A stretch of DNA of 64,000 nucleotides, taken from assembly GCF_038561965.1 (NCBI RefSeq), contig NZ_CP139348.1, forward strand, positions 1-64,000. The letters are read 5' to 3'. The stretch comes from Stutzerimonas stutzeri. GTDB lineage: Bacteria; Pseudomonadota; Gammaproteobacteria; Pseudomonadales; Pseudomonadaceae. The translations under genes were made by a program, and so were the position numbers. Numbering within the stretch: position 1 is the first letter of the stretch; every line of letters starts with the position of its first letter. Shown piece after piece: positions 1 to 8,092 of this stretch. The notes below the pieces were generated by a model. The model was given only the letters and a program-made list of their open reading frames with translations, did no database searches and was not told the DNA's origin.

Positions 1-35
1 ACTGCACATTCCACCTAGATGGAGCAGCCAGTTGT

Positions 36-44
36 TGTGGATAA
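36..44 (-). promoter_or_regulatory. DnaA box in the dnaA leader
   Basis: The plus strand reads TGTGGATAA, the exact complement of the consensus DnaA box TTATCCACA. It lies about 60 bases upstream of the dnaA start chosen here and just upstream of a TACAAT -10-like hexamer. A box in this place fits autorepression of dnaA by its own product; that role is inferred. The main oriC box cluster would lie upstream, outside the window. Confidence 0.75.
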
Positions 45-60
45 CCCTTGGGCACGCCGC

Positions 61-66
61 TACAAT
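61..66 (+). promoter_or_regulatory. candidate -10 hexamer of the dnaA promoter
   Basis: TACAAT matches the sigma-70 -10 consensus at five of six positions and sits 40 bases upstream of the GTG start of dnaA. No good -35 hexamer is visible at 17 bases; TGGATA at 38-43 has the right spacing and overlaps the DnaA box. The call is tentative. Confidence 0.35.
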
Positions 67-105
67 GGCCGCCGTCTTACCTCGACAGAGTCGATAGGAG
101 TTTCC

Positions 106-1554
106 GTGTCGGTGGAACTTTGGCAGCAGTGTGTTGAGCTTTTGCGCGATGAACTGCCTGCTCAGCAATTCAACACATGGATTCGTCCACTCCAGGTCGA
201 AGGCACCGATGAGGAGCTGCGTGTCTACGCACCCAATCGTTTTGTGCTTGACTGGGTCAACGAAAAGTATCTGTCTCGTCTTCTGGAATTGCTTTCAGAG
301 CGTTCTAGCGGTCTGGCCCCCGCACTTTCTCTGTTGATAGGCAGTAAACGGACCTCATCCGCGGCGCTACCTTCCGCAGCTGTAGCACGTGCCCAGCCGC
401 AGCCGTCGGTTGTCAGTACCCCGGCCGCATCAGCGCCGCCTCCTGCGCGTTTCGAACCGTTGTCGGCAGACGCCCGCGAACCCGAGCAACCTCGGGTAGA
501 GCGCAATGTCCAGGTGGAAGGTGGCCTCAAGCACACCAGCTATCTGAACCGTACCTTTACGTTCGAAAATTTCGTCGAAGGCAAGTCTAACCAGCTGGCG
601 CGAGCGGCTGCCTGGCAGGTGGCCGACAACCCCAAGCACGGATATAACCCGCTGTTTCTCTACGGGGGCGTGGGCCTGGGTAAGACTCACCTGATGCACG
701 CGGTGGGCAATCACCTGCTGAAGAAGAATCCGAATGCCAAGGTGGTGTACCTGCATTCCGAGCGTTTCGTTGCCGACATGGTCAAGGCGCTACAGCTCAA
801 TGCCATCAACGAGTTCAAACGCTTCTATCGTTCTGTTGATGCGCTGCTGATCGACGATATCCAGTTTTTTGCGAAGAAAGAGCGATCGCAGGAAGAGTTC
901 TTTCATACCTTCAACGCATTGCTCGAAGGCGGTCAGCAGGTCATCCTCACCAGCGACCGTTACCCTAAAGAAATTGATGGTCTCGAGGAACGCCTGAAAT
1001 CGCGTTTTGGCTGGGGGCTGACCGTCGCGGTCGAGCCTCCTGAGCTGGAAACCCGTGTCGCGATTCTGATGAAGAAGGCCGACCAGGCGAAGGTCGATCT
1101 GCCCCATGATGCAGCGTTCTTCATCGCACAGCGTATCCGCTCCAACGTCCGCGAACTGGAAGGTGCGCTCAAGCGGGTGATTGCTCACGCTCACTTCATG
1201 GGACGCGACATCACCATCGAACTGATTCGTGAGTCGCTGAAGGACTTGCTGGCGTTGCAGGATAAACTGGTCAGCGTCGACAATATCCAGCGCACCGTGG
1301 CCGAGTACTACAAGATCAAGATTTCCGATCTACTGTCGAAACGGCGTTCCCGTTCGGTGGCGCGTCCGCGACAGGTAGCCATGGCCCTGTCGAAAGAGCT
1401 GACCAACCACAGCCTGCCGGAAATTGGCGATGCCTTCGGTGGTCGAGATCACACCACGGTGTTGCATGCTTGCCGTAAGATCGCCGAACTGCGGGAAATC
1501 GACGCGGATATCCGTGAAGATTACAAGAATTTGCTGCGAACTTTGACAACCTGA
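106..1554 (+). CDS. dnaA: chromosomal replication initiator protein DnaA
   Basis: DnaA binds DnaA boxes, forms an ATP-dependent filament and opens the origin. The product is 482 aa from the GTG at 106, which has GGAG at 97-100; an upstream ATG at 19 would add 29 residues that look unlike any DnaA. Domain I (SVELWQQCVELL) is followed by a variable Pro/Ala-rich linker at about 85-145. The AAA+ module has Walker A GGVGLGKT (Lys193) and Walker B LLIDD (Asp250-251). The C-terminal DNA-binding helix carries the signature DHTT at 448-451. It heads dnaA-dnaN-recF-gyrB, all in one direction. All key residues are present. Confidence 0.98.
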   Translation: MSVELWQQCVELLRDELPAQQFNTWIRPLQVEGTDEELRVYAPNRFVLDWVNEKYLSRLLELLSERSSGLAPALSLLIGSKRTSSAALPSAAVARAQPQPSVVSTPAASAPPPARFEPLSADAREPEQPRVERNVQVEGGLKHTSYLNRTFTFENFVEGKSNQLARAAAWQVADNPKHGYNPLFLYGGVGLGKTHLMHAVGNHLLKKNPNAKVVYLHSERFVADMVKALQLNAINEFKRFYRSVDALLIDDIQFFAKKERSQEEFFHTFNALLEGGQQVILTSDRYPKEIDGLEERLKSRFGWGLTVAVEPPELETRVAILMKKADQAKVDLPHDAAFFIAQRIRSNVRELEGALKRVIAHAHFMGRDITIELIRESLKDLLALQDKLVSVDNIQRTVAEYYKIKISDLLSKRRSRSVARPRQVAMALSKELTNHSLPEIGDAFGGRDHTTVLHACRKIAELREIDADIREDYKNLLRTLTT

Positions 1555-1587
1555 GTGCGACCTAATTTATAGGCAAGGGACCAGACC

Positions 1588-2691
1588 ATGCATTTCTCCA
1601 TTCAGCGCGAAGCCCTGTTGAAACCCCTGCAGCTGGTTGCTGGCGTCGTCGAGCGCCGTCAGACCTTGCCGGTATTGTCCAACGTTCTTCTTGTGGTGCA
1701 GGGCCAGCAATTGTCGCTGACCGGCACTGATCTCGAGGTCGAGCTGGTTGGCCGCGTGGCGCTTGAAGACGCCGCCGAGCCGGGTGAGATCACCGTTCCA
1801 GCACGCAAGCTCATGGATATCTGCAAGAGCTTGCCGGGCGACGCGTTGATCAATATCCGTCTGGATGATCAAAAAGTCGTGATCAAATCCGGCCGCAGCC
1901 GATTCACCCTTTCGACCCTTCCCGCCAACGATTTCCCGACGGTGGAAGAAGCCCCAGGTTCGCTTTCCTTCAGCGTCGGCCAAGGCAAGCTGCGCAAACT
2001 GATCGAGCGCAGCAGTTTCGCCATGGCGCAGCAGGACGTTCGCTATTATCTCAACGGCATGCTCATCGAGGTTTCCAATGGCATGTTGCGTGCCGTAGCG
2101 ACCGATGGACATCGCCTGGCGATGTGTTCGATGCAAGCCGGTATCGAGCAGCCCGATCGGCATCAGGTCATCGTGCCGCGCAAGGGGATTCTTGAACTTG
2201 CCCGCCTGCTCAACGACCAGGACGCTGACGTCAGTATTGTCCTGGGTCAGCATCATATTCGCGCCACCACTGGCGAGTTCACTTTTACCTCGAAGCTGGT
2301 AGACGGCAAATTCCCCGATTACGAGCGCGTGCTGCCTCGCGGGGGAGACAAGCTGGTGGTCGGTGACCGCCAGCTGCTGCGCGAAGCCTTCAGCCGCACC
2401 GCGATTCTCTCCAACGAGAAATATCGCGGTATTCGTCTGCAGCTGGAAAACGGGCTGCTGAAAATCCAGGCGAACAACCCTGAGCAGGAAGAAGCCGAAG
2501 AAGAGGTAGCGGTCGATTACAACGGCGGCTCGTTGGAAATCGGCTTCAATGTAAGCTACCTGCTCGATGTGCTTGGCGTGATGACCACCGAGCAGGTTCG
2601 CCTGATTCTTTCAGATGCGAACAGTAGCGCACTGGTTCAGGAATTCGACAACGACGACTCCGCGTATGTCGTAATGCCGATGCGTCTGTAA
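1588..2691 (+). CDS. dnaN: DNA polymerase III beta subunit (sliding clamp)
   Basis: The beta clamp is a ring-shaped homodimer that tethers DNA polymerase III to DNA. The 367 aa product has the usual family length, begins MHFSIQREALLKPLQ and ends in the VMPMRL clamp C-terminus. The ATG at 1588 follows an AAGGGA ribosome-binding site by seven bases. It starts 33 bases after dnaA and ends 9 bases before recF, so cotranscription is likely. No defect is seen. Confidence 0.98.
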   Translation: MHFSIQREALLKPLQLVAGVVERRQTLPVLSNVLLVVQGQQLSLTGTDLEVELVGRVALEDAAEPGEITVPARKLMDICKSLPGDALINIRLDDQKVVIKSGRSRFTLSTLPANDFPTVEEAPGSLSFSVGQGKLRKLIERSSFAMAQQDVRYYLNGMLIEVSNGMLRAVATDGHRLAMCSMQAGIEQPDRHQVIVPRKGILELARLLNDQDADVSIVLGQHHIRATTGEFTFTSKLVDGKFPDYERVLPRGGDKLVVGDRQLLREAFSRTAILSNEKYRGIRLQLENGLLKIQANNPEQEEAEEEVAVDYNGGSLEIGFNVSYLLDVLGVMTTEQVRLILSDANSSALVQEFDNDDSAYVVMPMRL

Positions 2692-2700
2692 CCCAGCTGA

Positions 2701-3813
2701 ATGTCCCTTAGTCGTCTCTCCGTCACCGGGGTCCGCAATCTGCAGCCGGTGACGTTGCCTCCCTCTCCTCGCATCAACATCCTCTTTGGCGATAACGGCA
2801 GCGGTAAAACCAGCCTGCTCGAAGCTATCCATTTGCTTGGCTTGGCGCGGTCTTTCCGTAGCATTCGGCTGAACCCCGTCATCACCTACGAGCAATCTGC
2901 CTGCACCGTCTTCGGCCAGGTGGAGTTGCCCGATCAGCATAGTCGCGCGCTCGGTGTCTCGCGTGATCGCAGTGGCGAGGTCCGAATCCGGATTGATGGA
3001 CAGAGTGTGAGGTCGGCAGCCGAACTCGCCGACATGCTGCCGTTGCAGCTGATCAATCCCGATAGCTTCCGCCTGCTCGAAGGCGCGCCCAAACTGAGGC
3101 GACAATTTCTAGATTGGGGCGTGTTTCACGTGGAACATCGCTTCATGGCTGCTTGGCAGCGCCTGCAACAGGCCCTGCGGCAACGGAACTCGTGGCTGCG
3201 GCATGGTACACTGGACGGCGCTTCGGACGCGGCCTGGAGCCGTGAGCTGAGCCTGGCCAGCGACGAGATCGACGGCTATCGGCGGGCCTATATCCAGGCC
3301 CTGAAGCCGGTGTTCGAAACCACGCTCCAGGCTTTGCTCGATCTGGATGGCTTGAAGCTGAGCTACTACCGCGGATGGGACAAAGATAGGTCCCTGGCAG
3401 AGGTGCTCGCTTCGTCGTTGGAACGGGATCGTTCGTTAGGTCATACCCAGTCGGGTCCTCAGCGTGCAGATCTGCGATTGAAAGTTGGCAATCACAACGC
3501 TGCTGAAGTGTTGTCCCGTGGCCAACAGAAACTTGTTGTCTGTGCGTTGCGCATTGCTCAAGGCCACCTGGTTAGCGAGGCCAAGCGTGGGCAGTGCATT
3601 TATCTGGTCGATGACTTGCCGTCCGAGTTGGACGCGCAGCATCGACTAGCGCTGTGCAAGTTGCTCGAGCAACTTAACTGTCAGGTTTTTATCACCTGTG
3701 TTGATTCAACTGTTTTGCAAGAAGGCTGGCATGAACAGACGCCAGTCTCAATGTTTCACGTGGAACATGGGCAAATCACCCAAGTCCACGGCCCCTCGGG
3801 AGTGAAGGCATGA
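2701..3813 (+). CDS. recF: DNA replication and repair protein RecF
   Basis: RecF is an SMC-like ATPase that helps load RecA at gapped DNA and blocked forks. The product is 370 aa. Walker A is GDNGSGKTS (Lys36), the ABC-type signature SRGQQKL lies at about 273 and Walker B is IYLVDDLPSELD near 300. The stop overlaps the gyrB start as ATGA, so the two are translationally coupled. The gene carries two parS-like 16-mers, one in the middle and one near the 3' end, so its sequence is probably constrained by chromosome segregation as well as by coding. Confidence 0.97.
   Translation: MSLSRLSVTGVRNLQPVTLPPSPRINILFGDNGSGKTSLLEAIHLLGLARSFRSIRLNPVITYEQSACTVFGQVELPDQHSRALGVSRDRSGEVRIRIDGQSVRSAAELADMLPLQLINPDSFRLLEGAPKLRRQFLDWGVFHVEHRFMAAWQRLQQALRQRNSWLRHGTLDGASDAAWSRELSLASDEIDGYRRAYIQALKPVFETTLQALLDLDGLKLSYYRGWDKDRSLAEVLASSLERDRSLGHTQSGPQRADLRLKVGNHNAAEVLSRGQQKLVVCALRIAQGHLVSEAKRGQCIYLVDDLPSELDAQHRLALCKLLEQLNCQVFITCVDSTVLQEGWHEQTPVSMFHVEHGQITQVHGPSGVKA
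3122..3137. promoter_or_regulatory. parS-like ParB binding site (site 1)
   Basis: TGTTTCACGTGGAACA is a 16-mer palindrome with one mismatched pair and matches the conserved bacterial parS motif TGTTNCACGTGNAACA. It lies within recF. ParB binds such sites near the origin to segregate sister chromosomes. The identical 16-mer recurs 630 bases downstream, which makes chance unlikely. Confidence 0.85.
3752..3767. promoter_or_regulatory. parS-like ParB binding site (site 2)
   Basis: This is an exact second copy of TGTTTCACGTGGAACA, near the 3' end of recF and about 45 bases before gyrB. Both copies lie within 4 kb of dnaA, where Pseudomonas parS clusters are known to sit. No third copy was seen in the window. 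Confidence 0.85.
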
Positions 3814-6224
3814 GCGAAAACCACACGTACGATTCGTCGAGCATCAAGGTACTCAAAGGCCTCGATGCAGTGCGCAAGCGCCCTGGCATGTACATCGGCG
3901 ATACCGACGACGGCACCGGCCTGCACCATATGGTCTTCGAGGTCGTTGATAACTCGATCGACGAAGCGTTGGCCGGGCATTGCACTGACATCTCCATCAC
4001 CATCCATACCGATGAGTCCATCAGCGTCCGTGACAACGGCCGGGGCATCCCGGTGGATATTCACGAGGAAGGTGTTTCGGCCGCAGAGGTCATCATGACC
4101 GTACTGCACGCTGGCGGTAAGTTCGATGACAACTCCTACAAGGTATCCGGCGGGCTGCACGGCGTAGGTGTTTCGGTGGTCAACGCGCTTTCCGAAGAGT
4201 TGATGTTGACGATCCGTCGCGAGGGCAAGGTCTGGGAGCAGCTCTACCGTCATGGCGTGCCCCAGGCTCCGCTTGCTCCGGTCGGTGAAACCGATTCCTC
4301 GGGCACGCAGATCCATTTCAAGCCATCAGCCGAAACGTTCCAGAACATCCATTTCAGCTGGGATATTCTGGCCAAGCGTCTGCGTGAACTGTCATTCCTC
4401 AACTCTGGCGTCGGTATCGTCCTGCGCGATGAGCGTACCGCCAAGGAAGAGCTGTTCAAGTATGAGGGCGGGCTGAGTGCCTTCGTTGCGTATCTGAACA
4501 CCAACAAGACGCCGGTCAATCAGGTATTTCACTTCAACATGCAGCGCGACGATGGCGTTGGTGTCGAGGTGGCGTTGCAGTGGAACGATAGCTTCAACGA
4601 GAACATCCTCTGCTTTACCAACAACATTCCGCAGCGTGACGGTGGCACCCACCTGGCTGGCTTCCGCTCCGCACTGACGCGAAACCTGAATAGCTATATC
4701 GAGCAGGAAGGCTTGGCGAAGAAGCACAAGATCGCCACCACTGGCGATGATGCGCGCGAAGGCCTGACCGCGATCATTTCGGTGAAGGTGCCGGACCCGA
4801 AATTCAGTTCGCAAACCAAGGACAAGCTGGTCTCCTCGGAGGTGAAAACCGCTGTGGAACAGGAGATGGGCAAGCACTTCGCCGACTTCCTGCTTGAGCA
4901 CCCCAGCGAAGCCAAGGCCGTAGTTGGCAAGATGATCGACGCCGCCCGCGCTCGTGAGGCTGCGCGCAAGGCTCGGGAAATGACCCGTCGTAAGGGCGCT
5001 CTGGATATCGCCGGTCTGCCGGGCAAGCTTGCTGACTGCCAGGAGAAAGACCCTGCGCTTTCCGAACTCTACATAGTGGAGGGTGATTCCGCAGGCGGCT
5101 CTGCCAAGCAGGGACGTAACCGCAAGACCCAGGCCATCTTGCCGCTCAAAGGTAAGATTCTTAACGTCGAGAAAGCACGTTTCGACAAGATGATTTCCTC
5201 CCAGGAAGTAGGCACGCTGATTACTGCTCTGGGCTGTGGTATCGGGCGCGACGAGTACAACATCGACAAGCTGCGCTACCACAACATCATCATCATGACC
5301 GACGCCGACGTCGATGGCTCGCACATCCGGACTCTGCTGCTGACCTTCTTCTTCCGTCAGCTGCCTGAACTGATCGAGCGCGGTTACGTGTATATCGCTC
5401 AGCCGCCGCTATATAAGGTCAAACGCGGTAAGCAGGAGCAATACATCAAGGACGATGAGGCGATGGAGGAATACCTCACTCAGTCGGCTCTGGAAGACGC
5501 TAGCCTGCATGTCAACGAACACGCCCCGGGCCTCTCCGGTGGCGCGCTGGAGAAGCTGGTCAACGATTACCGCACGGTGATGAAAACGCTGCAGCGGCTG
5601 TCTCGTCTGTACCCGCTGGAACTGACCGAACACTTCATCTACCTGCCGCGCGTGCCGGTAGAGCAACTGGCCGATCATTCTGCAATGCAGGCCTGGCTCG
5701 AACAGTACAGCGCCCAGCTCAAGGTTGGTGAACGCTCCGGTTTGGTCTACAACGTCAGCCTGCGTGAAGACAAGGAACGCCATCTGTGGCTGCCGGAAGT
5801 TGAGATCAGCTCCCACGGCCTGGCGAGCTACATCACCTTCAATCGTGATTTCTTCGCCAGCAACGACTACCGAACCGTTACCGCGTTGGGCGAGAAGTTG
5901 AACAGCCTGCTCGAAGAGGGCGCCTATGTTCAGCGGGGCGAGCGCAAGAAGCAGGTGTCAACCTTCAAGCAAGCGCTTGAGTGGTTGATGACCGAGGGCA
6001 CCCGCCGCCATAGCGTGCAGCGATACAAGGGGCTGGGTGAAATGAACCCGGATCAGCTGTGGGAAACGACGATGGATCCGAACGTGCGTCGCATGCTCAA
6101 GGTCACTATCGAGGATGCGATTGGTGCGGATCAGATCTTCAATACCTTGATGGGTGATGCCGTCGAGCCGCGCCGCGATTTCATCGAGACCAACGCCCTG
6201 GCTGTGTCGAACCTGGACTTCTGA
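3810..6224 (+). CDS. gyrB: DNA gyrase subunit B
   Basis: GyrB is the ATPase subunit of gyrase, which introduces negative supercoils together with GyrA. The 804 aa length includes the large TOPRIM insertion typical of Gram-negative GyrB. The N-terminal GHKL ATPase domain shows EVVDNSIDEA and GGLHGVGVSVVN. The TOPRIM domain has EGDSAGGSA (Glu424) and the metal-binding DADVDGSHI (Asp498/500/502). The C-terminal block has QRYKGLGEMNPDQLWETTMD. The start overlaps the recF stop by four bases. A CTAG-rich hairpin and an intrinsic terminator follow. Confidence 0.98.
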   Translation: MSENHTYDSSSIKVLKGLDAVRKRPGMYIGDTDDGTGLHHMVFEVVDNSIDEALAGHCTDISITIHTDESISVRDNGRGIPVDIHEEGVSAAEVIMTVLHAGGKFDDNSYKVSGGLHGVGVSVVNALSEELMLTIRREGKVWEQLYRHGVPQAPLAPVGETDSSGTQIHFKPSAETFQNIHFSWDILAKRLRELSFLNSGVGIVLRDERTAKEELFKYEGGLSAFVAYLNTNKTPVNQVFHFNMQRDDGVGVEVALQWNDSFNENILCFTNNIPQRDGGTHLAGFRSALTRNLNSYIEQEGLAKKHKIATTGDDAREGLTAIISVKVPDPKFSSQTKDKLVSSEVKTAVEQEMGKHFADFLLEHPSEAKAVVGKMIDAARAREAARKAREMTRRKGALDIAGLPGKLADCQEKDPALSELYIVEGDSAGGSAKQGRNRKTQAILPLKGKILNVEKARFDKMISSQEVGTLITALGCGIGRDEYNIDKLRYHNIIIMTDADVDGSHIRTLLLTFFFRQLPELIERGYVYIAQPPLYKVKRGKQEQYIKDDEAMEEYLTQSALEDASLHVNEHAPGLSGGALEKLVNDYRTVMKTLQRLSRLYPLELTEHFIYLPRVPVEQLADHSAMQAWLEQYSAQLKVGERSGLVYNVSLREDKERHLWLPEVEISSHGLASYITFNRDFFASNDYRTVTALGEKLNSLLEEGAYVQRGERKKQVSTFKQALEWLMTEGTRRHSVQRYKGLGEMNPDQLWETTMDPNVRRMLKVTIEDAIGADQIFNTLMGDAVEPRRDFIETNALAVSNLDF

Positions 6225-6226
6225 TC

Positions 6227-6251
6227 GCGCTAGCTAGCTCCTAGCTAGTGC
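6227..6251. repeat. CTAG-rich perfect-stem hairpin after gyrB
   Basis: Three bases after the gyrB stop, GCGCTAGCTAG and CTAGCTAGTGC pair over 11 positions (one G-T wobble) around a three-base CTC loop. No T-run follows, so it is not a classical terminator. CTAG is normally a rare tetramer in proteobacteria, yet this 25-base stretch holds four copies. It could protect the 3' end of the gyrB mRNA. Confidence 0.7.
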
Positions 6252-6282
6252 ACTGGACTAGGCGAAACATCCAAACAGCAGA

Positions 6283-6315
6283 GCCCTGACCGTCATGTCG
6301 GGGCTTTTGCTTTTC
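6283..6315 (+). terminator. intrinsic terminator of the dnaA-gyrB unit
   Basis: GCCCTGAC and GTCGGGGC form an eight-pair stem (one G-T) around the loop CGTCAT, followed by TTTTGCTTTT. It lies about 60 bases after the gyrB stop and closes the operon before ahpF. Confidence 0.85.
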
Positions 6316-6453
6316 TAGGGATAGACAGAGTGAATCGCCGTGACTGGTTTAATCAATTTCGAGTACAGCCCTGCTCGGCGTATGGTCACCTCATCAAGTT
6401 GCTCACCTTACTGCGCCCTGAGCGCCACACATATTTGATGGGGTAAATGATTC

Positions 6454-8016
6454 ATGTTGGATACCAATCTCAAGACCCAGTTGAAAGCCTACCTGGAGAA
6501 GGTCACCCAGCCCTTCGAGATCGTTGCGTCCCTCGATGACGGCGAGAAATCCCAGGAGATGCTGAGCCTGCTGCAGGACATCGCCGGCCTCAGCGACAAG
6601 ATCACCCTCAAGACCGACGGCGACGATGCGCGCAAGCCGTCGTTCTCGCTCAACCGCATCGGCGGCAACATCAGCCTGCGTTTCGCTGGCATCCCCATGG
6701 GCCACGAATTCACCTCGCTGGTGCTGGCGCTGCTGCAGGTCGGCGGCCATCCGTCGAAGACCGCGCCCGAGGTGATCGAACAGATCAAGGCGCTGGACGG
6801 CGACTACCGCTTCGAAACCTACTTCTCGCTGTCCTGCCAGAACTGCCCGGACGTGGTCCAGGCGCTGAACCTGATGGCCGTGCTCAATCCGAACATCAAG
6901 CACGTCGCCATCGACGGCGCGCTGTTCCAGGACGAAGTCGAGCGTCGCCAGATCATGTCGGTGCCGAGCATCTACCTCAACGGCGAACTGTTCACCCAGG
7001 GCCGCATGAGCGAGGAAGAGATCCTCGCCAAGCTCGATACCGGCTCCAGCGCCCGTGACGCCGAGAAGCTCAAGGCCAAGGACGCCTACGACGTGCTGGT
7101 GGTCGGTGGTGGCCCGGCCGGCGCGGCAGCGGCCATCTACGCCGCACGCAAGGGTATCCGTACCGGTGTGGCGGCCGAGCGCTTCGGCGGCCAGGTGCTC
7201 GACACCATGGCCATCGAGAACTTCATCTCGGTGAAGGAAACCGAAGGCCCGAAACTGGCCCGCGCGCTGGAAGAACACGTGCGTGAATACGACGTCGAGA
7301 TCATGAACCTGCAGCGTGCCAGTAAGCTGATTCCGGCTGGCGAAGACGGCCTGCATCGCGTGCAGTTCGAGAACGGCGGCGAGCTCAAGGCCAGGAGCCT
7401 GATCCTTGCCACCGGCGCACGCTGGCGCGAAATGAACGTGCCTGGCGAGCAGGAATACCGCGGCCGTGGCGTCGCCTACTGCCCGCACTGCGACGGCCCG
7501 CTGTTCAAGGGCAAGCGCGTGGCGGTGATCGGTGGCGGCAACTCCGGCGTGGAAGCGGCCATCGACCTGGCCGGCATCGTCGCCCATGTCACCCTGCTCG
7601 AATTTGGTGAGGAACTGCGTGCCGATGCGGTACTGCAACGCAAGCTGCAGAGCCTGCCCAACGTGAACATCTTGAAGATGGCGCAGACCACCGAAGTCCA
7701 GGGCGACGGCCAGAAGGTCACCGGCCTGGTCTACAAGGACCGCACCAACGACGCCGTGCACACCGTCGAGCTGGAAGGCATCTTTGTGCAGATCGGCCTG
7801 CTGCCCAACAGCGACTGGCTCAAGGGTAGCGTGGAGCTTTCGCGCTTCGGCGAGATCATCGTCGACGCCAAAGGCCAGACCAGCATCCCCGGCGTGTTCG
7901 CGGCCGGTGACGTGACCACGGTGCCGTACAAGCAGATTGTGATTGCGCTGGGTGAAGGGGCCAAGGCTTCGCTGAGCGCCTTCGATCACCTGATCCGGTC
8001 TTCCGCGCCGGCCTGA
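6454..8016 (+). CDS. ahpF: alkyl hydroperoxide reductase subunit F
   Basis: AhpF is the NADH- and FAD-dependent disulfide reductase that recycles the peroxiredoxin AhpC. The 520 aa product has the family length. An N-terminal double-thioredoxin-fold domain carries the redox pair CQNC (Cys128/131). The FAD site is VVGGGPAGAAAA near 215, the second redox pair is CPHC (Cys343/346) and an NAD(P) site VIGGGNSGVEAA lies near 360. Unusually, no ahpC lies beside it; the peroxiredoxin partner must be encoded elsewhere. It stands alone between two terminators and interrupts the usual gyrB-plsC order of Pseudomonas origins. Confidence 0.95.
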   Translation: MLDTNLKTQLKAYLEKVTQPFEIVASLDDGEKSQEMLSLLQDIAGLSDKITLKTDGDDARKPSFSLNRIGGNISLRFAGIPMGHEFTSLVLALLQVGGHPSKTAPEVIEQIKALDGDYRFETYFSLSCQNCPDVVQALNLMAVLNPNIKHVAIDGALFQDEVERRQIMSVPSIYLNGELFTQGRMSEEEILAKLDTGSSARDAEKLKAKDAYDVLVVGGGPAGAAAAIYAARKGIRTGVAAERFGGQVLDTMAIENFISVKETEGPKLARALEEHVREYDVEIMNLQRASKLIPAGEDGLHRVQFENGGELKARSLILATGARWREMNVPGEQEYRGRGVAYCPHCDGPLFKGKRVAVIGGGNSGVEAAIDLAGIVAHVTLLEFGEELRADAVLQRKLQSLPNVNILKMAQTTEVQGDGQKVTGLVYKDRTNDAVHTVELEGIFVQIGLLPNSDWLKGSVELSRFGEIIVDAKGQTSIPGVFAAGDVTTVPYKQIVIALGEGAKASLSAFDHLIRSSAPA

Positions 8017-8033
8017 TCCGAGAAGCGAAAAAG

Positions 8034-8067
8034 AAAGGGGAGCAGATTCACATCTGCTCCCCTTTTT
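8034..8067. terminator. bidirectional intrinsic terminator
   Basis: GGGGAGCAGAT and ATCTGCTCCCC pair perfectly over 11 bases around the loop TCAC. TTTTT follows on the plus strand, and the A-rich left flank gives CTTTCTTTTT on the minus strand. It separates the convergent ahpF and globin-cyclase genes and can end both transcripts. Confidence 0.92.
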
Positions 8068-8092
8068 CACACCCGGCGTGCGCTGCTGAAAA

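Noticed and set aside
6403..8070. 555-codon open frame opposite ahpF
   Set aside because: Antisense to a clear AhpF; rich in His, Arg and Ala runs without motifs, typical of shadow frames.
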